A DNA stretch of 22,556 nucleotides from JANLSE01 sp038214135 (GCA_038214135.1 JBBQSD010000104.1:1-22556); one strand, 5' to 3'. Positions 5,793-14,820 are shown, numbered from the stretch's first letter. A program made the numbers and translations. Notes: a model not told the origin generated them from the sequence alone.

Positions 5793-8549
5793 ATGAGCAG
5801 TTCCCTCAATGATCCATTTGGCGCACGTGCGCCACTGACCGTCGGCGGACGTCAATACATCGTGTATCGTCTCGATGCACTCGCTAGCCATGTGGGCGCA
5901 GATCTTGATCGCCTGCCATTCTCGATTAAAGTTGTTCTTGAGGCTCTGCTGCGTAATATTGGCGATGGTTTTACCACTTCCGATGATGTTGAAGCCCTGG
6001 CGAAATGGACTCCAGCAAGCGCTGGGCAGCGCGAAGTCGCCTTCAAGCCAGCTCGTGTTCTCATGCAGGATTTTACCGGCGTTCCAGCAGTCGTTGATCT
6101 TGCCGCAATGCGCAATGCCATGCAGGCGCTTGGTGGCGATCCGGCGAAAATCAATCCATTATCCCAGGCCGATCTGGTGATCGATCATTCGGTTCAGGTT
6201 GATGCATTTGGCAATGGGATGGCGCTGCAACTAAATGCCCAATACGAATTTGAACGCAATCTTGAGCGCTATGAGTTTCTCCGCTGGGGCCAACAAAGCT
6301 TTACGAATTTCAGTGTCGTTCCACCAGCAACCGGCATTTGCCACCAGGTGAACCTTGAATATCTGGCCCAGGTTGTGCTGACCAAAGACATCGATGGCGA
6401 TTTGATTGCCATGCCCGATACGCTTGTTGGCACCGATTCGCACACGACCATGATCAATGGCCTCGGTGTGCTTGGTTGGGGTGTCGGCGGTATCGAAGCC
6501 GAGGCATGTCTGCTTGGCCAGCCGTTGGCAATGTTGACACCAGAGGTGATTGGTGTGAAGCTGATCGGTAGCCTGCCAGCTGGTGCAACCGCAACCGATC
6601 TGGTGCTACGGGTAACAGAAATGCTCCGTAAAGAGGGCGTCGTCGATAAATTCGTTGAGTTCTGTGGTTCAGGGCTCAGCCAACTAAGCCTGGCTGATCG
6701 GGCAACCATCGCTAATATGGCCCCTGAATATGGCGCAACCTGCGGCTTCTTCCCCGTCGATGCTGAGACAATCCGCTACCTGAATGGCACCGCCCGCGAA
6801 TCAGTCGTTCCGCTGGTTGAGGCCTATTGCAAGGCGCAGGGTTTGTTCCGCACCGACGAAAGCCAGCTTCCGGTGTTCAACAAACTGCTGGAACTCGATC
6901 TCAGCACCATCGTTCCGAGTGTTGCTGGCCCACGCCGCCCGCAGGATCGCGTTGCCTTAACGGGCCTCAAACAATCGTTTGCCCAGGCGATGGCAACAAC
7001 GTTTGCCAAGGAAGTTCCGGCCTGGCAAGCAGCGACGAGTAAGCAGCCCGCGCGCTCGGATGTGTATGCAGCAGCGCAAACGCCAATTGAGATCAATGGT
7101 ATCTCAACCAGCCTGACGCATGGGTCTGCGGTGATTGCGGCAATTACATCCTGCACCAATACCTCCAATCCATCGGTGATGCTGGCGGCAGGGCTATTGG
7201 CGCAGAAGGCAGTTGCCAAGGGGCTGCGGGTTCCAGCCTATGTCAAAACAAGCATGGCACCCGGTTCGCGTGTCGTCACCGAATATCTGCTCAAGGCGGG
7301 ATTGATGGAGTCGCTCGACGAACTGGGCTTCAATGTCGTCGGATATGGCTGTACAACCTGTATCGGCAATAGTGGCCCGGTTGCCGAAGAAGTCGCGCAG
7401 GCCGTCAAAAGCAGTGATCTGGTGGTGAGTGCCGTTCTTTCTGGCAACCGTAACTTTGAGGGCCGGATCAACCCGGTTGTGCGGGCCAATTACCTGGCCT
7501 CACCGCCACTCGTCGTCGCCTTTGCGATTGCCGGAACCACCGATATCGACATGCAGAACGAGCCATTGGGCCAGGGCGGCGATGGCCAACCAGTATATCT
7601 GGCCGACATCTGGCCAAGCCAGGAAGAGGTTCGCATCGCACTGGCTGCTTCCGTCACCGCCGATCTGTTCCGCGAGCAGTATGGCAATGTCTTTACTGGC
7701 AATCCGGATTGGAACAAAATCCCGGTTTCTGGTGGCGATCTGTATAACTGGAATAATAGCTCAACCTATATTCAGAACCCGCCCTATTTTGTTGGAATGA
7801 CCCGCGATCTGCCCGAGTTGAAGCAAATTGTTGGGGCGCGGGTGCTGGCGATCCTTGGCGATAGTGTCACAACCGACCATATCTCGCCAGCCGGTAATAT
7901 CGCCAAGAATAGCCCGGCAGGCGCGTATCTGATCGAACATGGCGTTGCACCAAGCGATTTCAATTCATATGGCGCACGGCGCGGCAATCACGAGGTGATG
8001 ATGCGTGGGACGTTCGCCAACATTCGGCTCAAGAATGCCATGGTTCCTGGTGTCGAAGGCGGCTATACGATCTATCTGCCAACTGGCGAACAACACAGCA
8101 TCTATGATGCGGCCATGCGCTATCAGGCCGATAGTACCCCGCTGGTTGTGATTGCTGGCAAGGAATATGGCACCGGCTCCAGCCGCGACTGGGCTGCCAA
8201 AGGCACCTTCTTGCTTGGTGTACGAGCCGTGATTGCCGAGAGTTTTGAGCGTATCCATCGCTCCAACCTGGTTGGTATGGGCGTGCTGCCACTCACCTTC
8301 AAGGATGGACAGAATGCAGCATCACTTGGGCTGACAGGCCGCGAGACGTTCACCATCGAAGGGATTGAGGCGCTCACTCCAGGCCAGGATCTGATAGTTA
8401 AGGCCGTGCGTGAAGATGGCAGTACGCTTAGTTTCACGGTACGTGTGCGGATTAACTCCGAAGGCGAGCTGACCTATTACCGCAATGGCGGCATTTTGCA
8501 CTATGTACTCCGCAATCTGGCCTCGCGGAGTGAACCCGTAGCTGCCTAA
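5793..8549 (+). CDS. acnA: Aconitate hydratase A (AcnA/IRP1 type)
   Basis: Interconverts citrate and isocitrate through cis-aconitate in the citric acid cycle, in the cytoplasm, with a [4Fe-4S] cluster. The 918-residue length is normal. Visible signatures are LVGTDSHTTMINGLG (211-225), the first cluster ligand C454 in ITSCTNTSNPS, ligands C520 and C523 in GYGCTTCIGNSGPV, VLSGNRNFEGRINP (548-561), the swivel-domain start LGDSVTTDHISPAGNIAKNS (688-707), the substrate-binding GKEYGTGSSRDWAAKG (789-804), and ERIHRSNLVGMGVLPL (819-834). All expected catalytic and cluster residues seem present. A purine-rich AAAGGG precedes the ATG. It is a single-gene unit with its own promoter, divergent from a LysR regulator. 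The typical A-type order of domains and the SCTNTS/CTTCIGN motifs separate it from AcnB. Confidence 0.97.
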   Translation: MSSSLNDPFGARAPLTVGGRQYIVYRLDALASHVGADLDRLPFSIKVVLEALLRNIGDGFTTSDDVEALAKWTPASAGQREVAFKPARVLMQDFTGVPAVVDLAAMRNAMQALGGDPAKINPLSQADLVIDHSVQVDAFGNGMALQLNAQYEFERNLERYEFLRWGQQSFTNFSVVPPATGICHQVNLEYLAQVVLTKDIDGDLIAMPDTLVGTDSHTTMINGLGVLGWGVGGIEAEACLLGQPLAMLTPEVIGVKLIGSLPAGATATDLVLRVTEMLRKEGVVDKFVEFCGSGLSQLSLADRATIANMAPEYGATCGFFPVDAETIRYLNGTARESVVPLVEAYCKAQGLFRTDESQLPVFNKLLELDLSTIVPSVAGPRRPQDRVALTGLKQSFAQAMATTFAKEVPAWQAATSKQPARSDVYAAAQTPIEINGISTSLTHGSAVIAAITSCTNTSNPSVMLAAGLLAQKAVAKGLRVPAYVKTSMAPGSRVVTEYLLKAGLMESLDELGFNVVGYGCTTCIGNSGPVAEEVAQAVKSSDLVVSAVLSGNRNFEGRINPVVRANYLASPPLVVAFAIAGTTDIDMQNEPLGQGGDGQPVYLADIWPSQEEVRIALAASVTADLFREQYGNVFTGNPDWNKIPVSGGDLYNWNNSSTYIQNPPYFVGMTRDLPELKQIVGARVLAILGDSVTTDHISPAGNIAKNSPAGAYLIEHGVAPSDFNSYGARRGNHEVMMRGTFANIRLKNAMVPGVEGGYTIYLPTGEQHSIYDAAMRYQADSTPLVVIAGKEYGTGSSRDWAAKGTFLLGVRAVIAESFERIHRSNLVGMGVLPLTFKDGQNAASLGLTGRETFTIEGIEALTPGQDLIVKAVREDGSTLSFTVRVRINSEGELTYYRNGGILHYVLRNLASRSEPVAA

Positions 8550-8587
8550 GCACAGTATCTTTCAAATAACAGGCGGTGCCATTCTTT

Positions 8588-8701
8588 GCCCCGCACCCCA
8601 ACCCCGCTCCCACTGCGGGGAGAGGGGATCTGCGCGGCATTGGAATGCGGTATTCCCCCTTCTCCCTAACGTGGGAGAAGGGGGCGAGGGGGATGCGGGG
8701 C
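8588..8701. repeat. Large compound palindromic repeat after acnA
   Basis: Outer arms GCCCCGCACCCC (8588-8599) and GGGGATGCGGGGC (8689-8701) are inverted copies with one inserted base. Inside are a 6-bp hairpin (8602-8607 with 8615-8620) and a perfect 12-bp hairpin (8655-8666 with 8673-8684, loop TAACGT). The C/G-rich sequence is of the same type as the repeats at 10803-10840 and 21621-21660. It may help end the acnA transcript, but it has no T-tract. Confidence 0.75.
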
Positions 8702-8764
8702 AAGCGCACCGTTGACATGCACGATTCGTTATCTGAAAGGTATTGTGCCTAAGCAATAACTGTA

Positions 8765-8791
8765 GATGGGCGAACCTCGTGTTCGCCCATC
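8765..8791. repeat. Perfect 11-bp hairpin upstream of typA
   Basis: GATGGGCGAAC (8765-8775) pairs with GTTCGCCCATC (8781-8791) around loop CTCGT. A related half-palindrome (GGGCAGACACGAGGTCT) follows at 8820-8836. The first in-frame ATG of the typA frame lies in this hairpin and upstream of the promoter, so it is not the start. Confidence 0.7.
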
Positions 8792-8855
8792 GTTGCCCGC
8801 CATGTTCGCTCGTCATCGTGGGCAGACACGAGGTCTATCCCTTCGTAAACCGGAT

Positions 8856-8884
8856 TTGCCCCAAGCCCCGCCGTGTGGTACACT
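8856..8884 (+). promoter_or_regulatory. Candidate promoter of typA
   Basis: TTGCCC (8856-8861), 17-base spacer ending TGG, TACACT (8879-8884). Both hexamers match at four of six and a TGn extended -10 is present. The predicted leader is about 64 bases and contains a weak CCTCG/CGAGG hairpin. Confidence 0.5.
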
Positions 8885-8954
8885 CATGTCAGTTCTACGA
8901 ACGATGATTGTTCGCCTCGACCTTGCGGGCCGAGGTCATTTTGTGTGTAGGTGT

Positions 8955-10790
8955 ATGCGAAGAAACGATATCCGCAATATTGCGATTATTGCCCACGTCG
9001 ACCATGGTAAGACAACCCTCGTCGACGCTCTGCTCAAACAGTCGCGGATCTTCCGCGATAACCAGCACGTTGCCGAACGTGTGATGGATTCGAACGACCT
9101 GGAGCGTGAGCGCGGTATCACGATTCTGTCCAAAAATACCGCTGTCATGTACAAAGGCACCAAGATCAATATTGTCGATACGCCCGGCCACGCCGATTTC
9201 GGCGGCGAGGTTGAGCGGGTGATGAATATGGTCGAGGGTGTATTACTGCTTGTTGATGCCGTTGATGGCCCGATGCCACAGACACGCTTCGTGCTGCGGA
9301 AGGCGCTGCAAGCCGGCCATCGTGCGATTGTAGTGGTCAATAAGATTGATCGGCCAAACGCCCGACCAAATCATGTTATGAACGAGACTTTTGATCTGTT
9401 TGTTGATCTTGGCGCTTCCGATGAGCAGGCCGAGTTCGCAACGATCTTTGCCAGCGCCATCAGCGGTGTCTCAGGGCGCTCGCCGCTCAAGATCCACGAC
9501 TCACTGGAGCCGTTGTTTGATGCGATCATTGCCCAAATTCCTGGCCCAGAGGTTGAACTAAATGGCCCGCCCCAGTTCCTTGTGACATCAACAATCTATG
9601 ATGACTACAAGGGCAAGATTCTGATTGGCCGCCTGCGCCGTGGTTCACTCCGCAAGGCCCAGCCGATCATCCGCATCGCCCACGATGGCACGATGACTCC
9701 CGGCAAAGTAACGCAGGTCTTCACCTTCAATGGCCTGGATCGCAATGAAGTTGAGGTCGTTGACGCTGGCGATATTGTTGCACTTGCCGGAGTTAGTGAT
9801 GCCGGCATTGGCGACACAATTGCCGATGCAGAGTTCCCTGAACAACTGCCGCCGATTGCCGTCGAGGAGCCAACTGTCCGAATGACATTTGCGGTCAATA
9901 ATAGCCCGCTTGGTGGCCGCGAGGGCACTCATGTCACATCACGGAAGCTGCGCGAGCGGCTCTACCAGGAAACCGAGCACGATGTGGCATTACGGGTAAC
10001 CGATACCGATGCCGCCGATGCATTTGCCGTCAGCGGGCGTGGCGAACTGCACCTCACAATTCTGATCGAAACAATGCGCCGTGAGGGCTTCGAATTCCAG
10101 GTCTCGCGACCGGAAGTTATCTACAAAGAAGAAGATGGCCAGAAGGTTGAGCCAATCGAACAGGTCGAGATTGAGGTTTCGGAGCAGTATCAGGGCACCG
10201 TGATTGAGTTGATGGGCCAGCGCAAAGGGATTATGCGCGATATGCGCTACCGCGATGATGGCTCGGTGCATATTGTCTTCCATGTGCCGACCCGCGGGCT
10301 GCTGGGCTTTCGGCAGACATTCCTGACCGCGACGCGCGGCGAGGGCTTGATGAATTCGCTGTTTATGGGCTACGAGCCACTCCATGGCGAAATCAACACC
10401 CGTGCAAATGGTTCGCTGATCGCATCTGAAAGCGGTGTAGCAAGCGGATTCGGCCTCTATGGCGCGCAGGAGCGCGGCCAACTCTTCATCTCCGCCGGGC
10501 AGGAGGTGTATGAAGGCATGATCGTCGGCCAACACATCCGCGACCGCGATCTTGAGGTGAATGTTTGCAAGCGCAAGCATCTGACCAACATGCGTTCATC
10601 TGGTGCCGATGATGCGCTGCGGCTTGAGACACCCCGCAATCTCAGCCTCGATGATGCAATCGAATATATCAGCGATGACGAACTGGTTGAGATTACGCCC
10701 AAATCCTACCGTCTCCGCAAGAAGATCCTTGCCCAGGATGAGCGTAAGCGCGATCAAAAGCGCCGCGAAATGTCGATGCAAGGAGCCTAA
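8955..10790 (+). CDS. typA: Ribosome-associated GTPase TypA/BipA
   Basis: A translational GTPase that binds the 70S ribosome and supports ribosome assembly and stress adaptation, in the cytoplasm. The 611-residue product has the normal length. GTPase motifs are AHVDHGKTT (13-21), RGITI (53-57), DTPGHADFGGEVERVMN (75-91) and NKID (129-132). The elongation-factor domains follow, including VSGRGELHLTILIETMRREG and the BipA-type C-terminal segment with RTFLTATRGEGLMN-like LGFRQTFLTATRGEGLMNS and AYGLYGAQERGQLF-like FGLYGAQERGQLFI. The frame is open to 8766, but the first 63 codons cover a hairpin and the promoter. The ATG at 8955 gives the family N-terminus RNIAIIAHVDHGKT and has AGG seven bases upstream. 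It is apparently monocistronic or read through into the next gene 58 bases on. Confidence 0.96.
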   Translation: MRRNDIRNIAIIAHVDHGKTTLVDALLKQSRIFRDNQHVAERVMDSNDLERERGITILSKNTAVMYKGTKINIVDTPGHADFGGEVERVMNMVEGVLLLVDAVDGPMPQTRFVLRKALQAGHRAIVVVNKIDRPNARPNHVMNETFDLFVDLGASDEQAEFATIFASAISGVSGRSPLKIHDSLEPLFDAIIAQIPGPEVELNGPPQFLVTSTIYDDYKGKILIGRLRRGSLRKAQPIIRIAHDGTMTPGKVTQVFTFNGLDRNEVEVVDAGDIVALAGVSDAGIGDTIADAEFPEQLPPIAVEEPTVRMTFAVNNSPLGGREGTHVTSRKLRERLYQETEHDVALRVTDTDAADAFAVSGRGELHLTILIETMRREGFEFQVSRPEVIYKEEDGQKVEPIEQVEIEVSEQYQGTVIELMGQRKGIMRDMRYRDDGSVHIVFHVPTRGLLGFRQTFLTATRGEGLMNSLFMGYEPLHGEINTRANGSLIASESGVASGFGLYGAQERGQLFISAGQEVYEGMIVGQHIRDRDLEVNVCKRKHLTNMRSSGADDALRLETPRNLSLDDAIEYISDDELVEITPKSYRLRKKILAQDERKRDQKRREMSMQGA

Positions 10791-10802
10791 GATCCGCCGC
10801 CG

Positions 10803-10837
10803 CCCCTCTCCCAAGCGAGAGGGGTTGGGGGGAGGGG
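10803..10837. repeat. C/G-rich hairpin repeat between typA and the propeller gene
   Basis: CCCCTCTC (10803-10810) pairs with GAGAGGGG (10817-10824), loop CCAAGC. A G-rich tail (GGGGGGAGGGG) extends to 10837. It belongs to the same type as the perfect hairpin inside valS at 21623-21645. The tail is the only Shine-Dalgarno-like sequence before the next gene. Confidence 0.75.
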
Positions 10838-10848
10838 AATCAGCCGCT

Positions 10849-12267
10849 ATGCGCCATCTGCACTACATCCTGCTTGCCATGCTGCTCCTCGGCTTCACCA
10901 ACATTCCCATATCTGCCCAAGCTCCATCTGCGCCCACATTCCAGGTCTACCTCCCTGTGATTGTGCGCCTCACCAATGCCAATAATCTGGAACTAACCAC
11001 AGCGACCTATCTTGGTGGTACTGGTGCCGATAGCGCCAATGCCATCGATATCGCCAACAATGGCCTGATTGTGATGGGCGGCTCACTCACCGGATTTTCG
11101 CCAACTGGTGCAACCCTGGTGACGCTACCAGGCGCAGGCAGTGGTGCGGTTGTGCGGCTCAGTTCTGATGGCCGAACGGCGCTTTCTATCACCCGGATCG
11201 GCAATTCGGTGGCCGATCTCGGCCTGACGAGCGATGATCGGATTGGCGTATGTGGCGATTTTGGCGTTGCTCTGCTGAATGCCGATGCCAGTGCTACGAT
11301 CTGGTCGGCAGCAATCGGTGCCGCATCGCGCTGTGCTATTGGCAGCGATGGAACAATTGCTGTGCTGGTATCGAAGACTGTCTCGATCTATGCTAGCGAT
11401 GGTTCGCTCATCCGCAGCCTGACAATCGCCGATAATCCGCTTGATCTAACCATCGATACTGCTGGCAGCCAGGTGATTGTTGTTGGCTGGCGGCAGATCA
11501 CATCGACACTGCAGATGCCATTTATTCGAGCATATGGGTTTGATGGAACACAACGCTGGACAAGTTATGATTACGCGGCTGGCACACCAAATATTGGCAG
11601 CGCCGACACACGCGCAGAGCAGATCGCGCTTGGCCGTGATGGCAAACTGTATGTCAGCTTCTCGATCAATGGGGGCACTGGTGTTTCGGTGTTGGCTCGC
11701 GATCCCAAGAATGCCGCATTGAGTGCCGCCGACCGCACCGTTGTCACCGATAAATACACAAACCCATTCAATATCGGCTCAGTCAAAATGGCCTGGCTCG
11801 GGCGCTTCAATCTGAGTAATGGGCAACTTGAACAGGGACAATCACTATTGACGCGCCTGACCAGCAATGACAGAGGCAATTCGATTTCAATCAGGGCAAT
11901 TGCCGCCGATGAACAGGGCCGCGTTGTGATCGCTGGCGATACTGCCTGCTGTATCATGGATCGCGATACACGGCAGGTTGCCTTCACCACCGTTGGTGGG
12001 TACGAAATCGGCGAGGCGTATGTCCTCACACTCAGTGCCGATTTTAGGGCGCGCACCGCATGGACGGTGTTCACCGCACCGGGAACATCTGCAGGAAGCT
12101 CGCCCGCCAATGGTGTTGCACTACGCGGTGGGAAGGTTGCAATGGCAGCCACCCTGAATCAGGGCACTGGGGCCACACGAGGGCTTATAACATTCAAGGC
12201 GCTCCAGCCGACGCTTGGCTCAGCAACGGCATCCGATGGCTATCTGGCTGTTTGGACAGGGCCGTGA
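10849..12267 (+). CDS. Secreted SBBP-type beta-propeller protein
   Basis: A 472-residue exported protein of unknown function. Residues 1-23 are a signal peptide (HYILLAMLLLGFTNIPISA). The mature N-terminus FQVYLPVIVR (31-40) carries the LPVIV motif seen in secreted proteins of this group. ATYLGGTGADSANAIDIANN (52-71) is a clear SBBP (seven-bladed propeller) repeat; further blades are more degenerate (LVTLPGAGSGAVVRLSSDGR, IGVCGDFGVALLNADA, VIVVGWRQI, RGNSISIRAIAADEQG, GGYEIGEAYVLTLSAD). The upstream frame to 10603 overlaps typA and is not used. The ATG at 10849 follows GGAGGGG by 11 bases. A structural or binding role at the cell surface is likely. It is tail-to-tail with the asparaginase gene, one base apart. 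Confidence 0.8.
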   Translation: MRHLHYILLAMLLLGFTNIPISAQAPSAPTFQVYLPVIVRLTNANNLELTTATYLGGTGADSANAIDIANNGLIVMGGSLTGFSPTGATLVTLPGAGSGAVVRLSSDGRTALSITRIGNSVADLGLTSDDRIGVCGDFGVALLNADASATIWSAAIGAASRCAIGSDGTIAVLVSKTVSIYASDGSLIRSLTIADNPLDLTIDTAGSQVIVVGWRQITSTLQMPFIRAYGFDGTQRWTSYDYAAGTPNIGSADTRAEQIALGRDGKLYVSFSINGGTGVSVLARDPKNAALSAADRTVVTDKYTNPFNIGSVKMAWLGRFNLSNGQLEQGQSLLTRLTSNDRGNSISIRAIAADEQGRVVIAGDTACCIMDRDTRQVAFTTVGGYEIGEAYVLTLSADFRARTAWTVFTAPGTSAGSSPANGVALRGGKVAMAATLNQGTGATRGLITFKALQPTLGSATASDGYLAVWTGP

Positions 12268-12268
12268 T

Positions 12269-13222
12269 CTAGATCCCCACCACAATCTCGCCATTACCAC
12301 TGCGATAGGCATAGGCCATCCGGGGTGTATTGAACGCAAACCCGATCCGGCCCTGGCCATCGAGCAGAATACATCCGCCTAACCCGCCCACCCGATCCGC
12401 CAGCCGTTGGATCGCCATGTGGGCAGATGTCATTGGTGATTCGCCATTGCCAATATAATCGGTTGCCGTTTTGGCCAGCAGAACCTTGATAATCGATTCG
12501 CCCCACCCGGTTGTCGAACAGCCACCCGTCTCGATATCGGCATATAAGCCGGCCCCGATCAATGGTGAGTCGCCAACGCGGCCAGCCGGTTTATTTGTTG
12601 TTCCGCCTGTGGATGTTGCGGCGGCCAGTCGTCCTTCCCGATCAAGGGCAACCGCTCCGACGGTATCGCCAGGGTTGGCAAGCGGATGGCCGCCGCTTGT
12701 AATGCCACCAAGGCCAGCAACTTCTGTGAGCGGGCGGTTGAAGGAATCCTGGGTTTGGTGGGCGAGATTAGCGCGCAATTCCTGCCAGCGCTTGAGTTCA
12801 CGCTCAATGATCAGATCGGCATGGGCACAGCGTGGAATGTTCTGTGCATCGGCAAACCGCTCGGCACCCTGCCCAACCAGCAGCACAACATCACTCTCCA
12901 ACACCCGCCGCGCCAGTGTGATCGGATTCTGCACCCGCTGAACTGCGGCAACAGCACCAGAGCGGAGCGTCATTCCATCCATAATCGCCGCATCAACCTC
13001 AACGATGCCATCACGGTTCAGGACGGAACCAACCCCTGCATCAAAGATCGGCGCATCTTCCATCACCCGCACAGCTGCTTCAACTGCATCAAGCGCAGAT
13101 CCACCCTGCTCAAGGATCTGCCAGCCTGCTGCTATGGCTGCCCGGCAGCCAGCCTGATGTGGCTCAATCTCATCATCGGGAATATCCCAGGCACCGCCAT
13201 GAACAATAAGCGCAGGCCGCAT
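12269..13222 (-). CDS. Plant-type L-asparaginase / isoaspartyl peptidase (Ntn hydrolase)
   Basis: Predicted to hydrolyse isoaspartyl dipeptides and L-asparagine after autocleavage into alpha and beta chains. Residues of the 317-residue product fit the family: PALIVHGGAWDIP (3-15), GSALDAVEAAVRVMED (41-56), FDAGVGSVLNRDG (60-72), then the cleavage site HPLANPGDTVGAVALD with catalytic Thr187 as the new beta-chain N-terminus. STGGTTNKPAGRVGDSPLIG (204-223) and ATSTGWGE-like CSTTGWGESIIK (235-246) form the substrate pocket. The frame opens at 13279, but GGAG lies at ideal spacing before the ATG at 13222, which also gives the family start. It lies 61 bases after a DUF4013 gene with a palindrome between, so cotranscription is possible. 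Confidence 0.93.
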   Translation of the reverse strand: MRPALIVHGGAWDIPDDEIEPHQAGCRAAIAAGWQILEQGGSALDAVEAAVRVMEDAPIFDAGVGSVLNRDGIVEVDAAIMDGMTLRSGAVAAVQRVQNPITLARRVLESDVVLLVGQGAERFADAQNIPRCAHADLIIERELKRWQELRANLAHQTQDSFNRPLTEVAGLGGITSGGHPLANPGDTVGAVALDREGRLAAATSTGGTTNKPAGRVGDSPLIGAGLYADIETGGCSTTGWGESIIKVLLAKTATDYIGNGESPMTSAHMAIQRLADRVGGLGGCILLDGQGRIGFAFNTPRMAYAYRSGNGEIVVGI

Positions 13223-13244
13223 CACATTCTCCATATAGCATATA

Positions 13245-13265
13245 AGGGCGTATGCGCTACGCCCT
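13245..13265. repeat. Palindrome AGGGCGTA...TACGCCCT
   Basis: An 8-bp perfect stem (13245-13252 with 13258-13265) with loop TGCGC, between a DUF4013 gene and the asparaginase gene. The same arms occur at 16294-16313. A partial second arm (CGCATACGCC) follows. Confidence 0.7.
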
Positions 13266-13283
13266 ATCGCATACGCCACTCGA

Positions 13284-13976
13284 TCAGAGCTGTATTGTCA
13301 GCGGCGTCGGGGGAATCGAATCAGAATCACTGCCAGCGCGGATCGCTTTCACAATCTGCCCCAAGCCATGGCCCTGCACACAGTAGGCATAGAAACTGGT
13401 GAACAGGACGCCAACGCCACACGCAATAATGCCAAGGGAGGCCAGGAAACTCGCCAGAATGGAAACAAGCAACCACATCAACCATAGCCCGGCATGCTTC
13501 CGTAACAGGCCAACAACCGGGCCGAAATCAAATGCTGCTGCAAGCTGGCCAGCAACAAGATACCGTGCCGTTGCCATGATACTGAGCGCCGAGCTGCCAA
13601 GGCTTAGAATGAATACTAATGGTATAAAGATGCACGAAAGCACACCTATGAATCTACCACCAGTCTCGCTGTCGCCGCTGCTTGCACTAAGCCATCCCAC
13701 ACAAAGCCAAATCCCCATCAGAACAAATGCTGGGATGAGGTACACCAAACTAATCACAAAAAAGTACAGACCTTTCATGAGCAGTGTACCAAACTCACTC
13801 CAGGTAGGCAATGGCCGAGGGTTATCCAGGCCAACCTGTTCGGCAATCGTCAGCATATAGCCCAACAGAAAAAAAGGCCCGATAATGGGAATGAGTATAA
13901 TCACGCCACCAAGCAAGATCTTCGAAACCCACTGCTCATCCTCGGTCACAAAACTAAACGCACGGCTGATATCCAT
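13284..13976 (-). CDS. DUF4013-family multi-pass membrane protein
   Basis: A 230-residue integral membrane protein of unknown function. It starts with the DUF4013 pattern: short amphipathic MDISRAFSFVTEDEQWVSKI, then LLGGVIILIPIIGPFFLLGYML and the loop PLPTWSEFGTLLMKGLYF. About five to six membrane segments follow (FFVISLVYLIPAFVLMGIWL, FIGVLSCIFIPLVFILSLGS, LWLMWLLVSILASFLASLGI, IIACGVGVLFTSFYAYCVQG). The tail is short and polar. AGAGG lies just before the ATG. It is 37 bases downstream of a paralogue in the same direction, so the two are probably cotranscribed. Confidence 0.85.
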   Translation of the reverse strand: MDISRAFSFVTEDEQWVSKILLGGVIILIPIIGPFFLLGYMLTIAEQVGLDNPRPLPTWSEFGTLLMKGLYFFVISLVYLIPAFVLMGIWLCVGWLSASSGDSETGGRFIGVLSCIFIPLVFILSLGSSALSIMATARYLVAGQLAAAFDFGPVVGLLRKHAGLWLMWLLVSILASFLASLGIIACGVGVLFTSFYAYCVQGHGLGQIVKAIRAGSDSDSIPPTPLTIQL

Positions 13977-14013
13977 CAGGCACCTCTTTCGCTAGTATGT
14001 AACTCGTTGCCTA

Positions 14014-14730
14014 CTAGAGCGGGCGTTCCAATCCGCGTTGTTGCAGCTCGCGTTCTGCACCAGCATAAATCTGCATCACAATCAGGTGTGCATACAGGAG
14101 TGAGCTCATGATCAGCCAGTAGAGCAACAGCCCAATCAGCCAGGTAAACGGTAATCCGCTTGGTATCACCAACACAAGTAGTGTGATGAACAGGATGAAG
14201 GGCAGATAGGCTGGCAATGAAATCAGCCGTGCTCGTACATATACGCCCCACGCCTGCGTGCGAAGTGCCTCCTGCAAGGATTTAATGCTCATCGCATTTT
14301 CGGGGGTGCTATCCTGAATGAACATCAAACGCCCAACAGGCGAGGCACTGGCCAGAAACATGGCGAGTAGGAGACTGATAAGCATCAACCCGCCAAAACC
14401 ACTGAAGGCATTGAATATTGCTTCAGTACGCGCCAGAACAACGCCAAATCCAACGCAGAAAAACAGTATTCCGGCGACAAATAATGGCAGAATAAAATAG
14501 AAGAAATCGATCAGAAACGCGAACAGGCCAATAATATAGCGCGTCGACCAATCGACCCATGGTGGCAATGGTGTTGGAAAGCCTTTCCGTGTATTATCAA
14601 GGCTCTCGACAACAAGGCCAGCTCCGAGTGGATAGCCAAACAGGCTACACATTAGCGCACCGCCGATCAACACCTTCTGCCACCAATCACGATCCGCGTG
14701 AATAACCCGCAGCGCTTCACGCAAACTCAT
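14014..14730 (-). CDS. DUF4013-family multi-pass membrane protein (paralogue)
   Basis: A 238-residue membrane protein with the same plan as the downstream neighbour: DRDWWQKVLIGGALMCSLFG, then YPLGAGLVVESLDNTRKGF, the PLPPWVDWSTRYIIGLFAFL loop-to-helix, and four more hydrophobic segments. One of these is an unusually long run (LPFILFITLLVLVIPSGLPF, then TWLIGLLLYWLIMSSLLYAH). It ends with a charged tail (GAERELQQRGLERP). Sequence identity to the neighbour is low outside the N-terminal signature, so the duplication is old. The Shine-Dalgarno before the ATG is poor. Function is unknown. Confidence 0.82.
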   Translation of the reverse strand: MSLREALRVIHADRDWWQKVLIGGALMCSLFGYPLGAGLVVESLDNTRKGFPTPLPPWVDWSTRYIIGLFAFLIDFFYFILPLFVAGILFFCVGFGVVLARTEAIFNAFSGFGGLMLISLLLAMFLASASPVGRLMFIQDSTPENAMSIKSLQEALRTQAWGVYVRARLISLPAYLPFILFITLLVLVIPSGLPFTWLIGLLLYWLIMSSLLYAHLIVMQIYAGAERELQQRGLERPL

Positions 14731-14785
14731 AGTGGGAGTGAATGTCTGGAAGTAAATAACCTACTCCCTCCTCTTTAATGAACTG

Positions 14786-14820
14786 TCAGCTATCAGCTAT
14801 CAGCCCTCAGCTATCAGCTT
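14786..14820. repeat. Heptad tandem repeat (TCAGCTA)x5
   Basis: Five 7-base units: TCAGCTA, TCAGCTA, TCAGCCC, TCAGCTA and TCAGCTT, in the 132-base gap between cinA and the first DUF4013 gene. A second loose tract with units like TGGTCAC follows at about 14840-14866. Confidence 0.85.

Noticed and set aside
7965..8437. Several minus-strand frames within the acnA region
   Set aside because: Shadows of a highly conserved aconitase; no start signals.
8766..8954. 63-codon N-terminal extension of TypA
   Set aside because: It contains a hairpin repeat and the predicted promoter, and TypA proteins begin at the RNIAIIAHVDHGK segment.
10603..10848. 82-codon N-terminal extension of the propeller protein
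   Set aside because: It overlaps typA in another frame and would bury the signal peptide.
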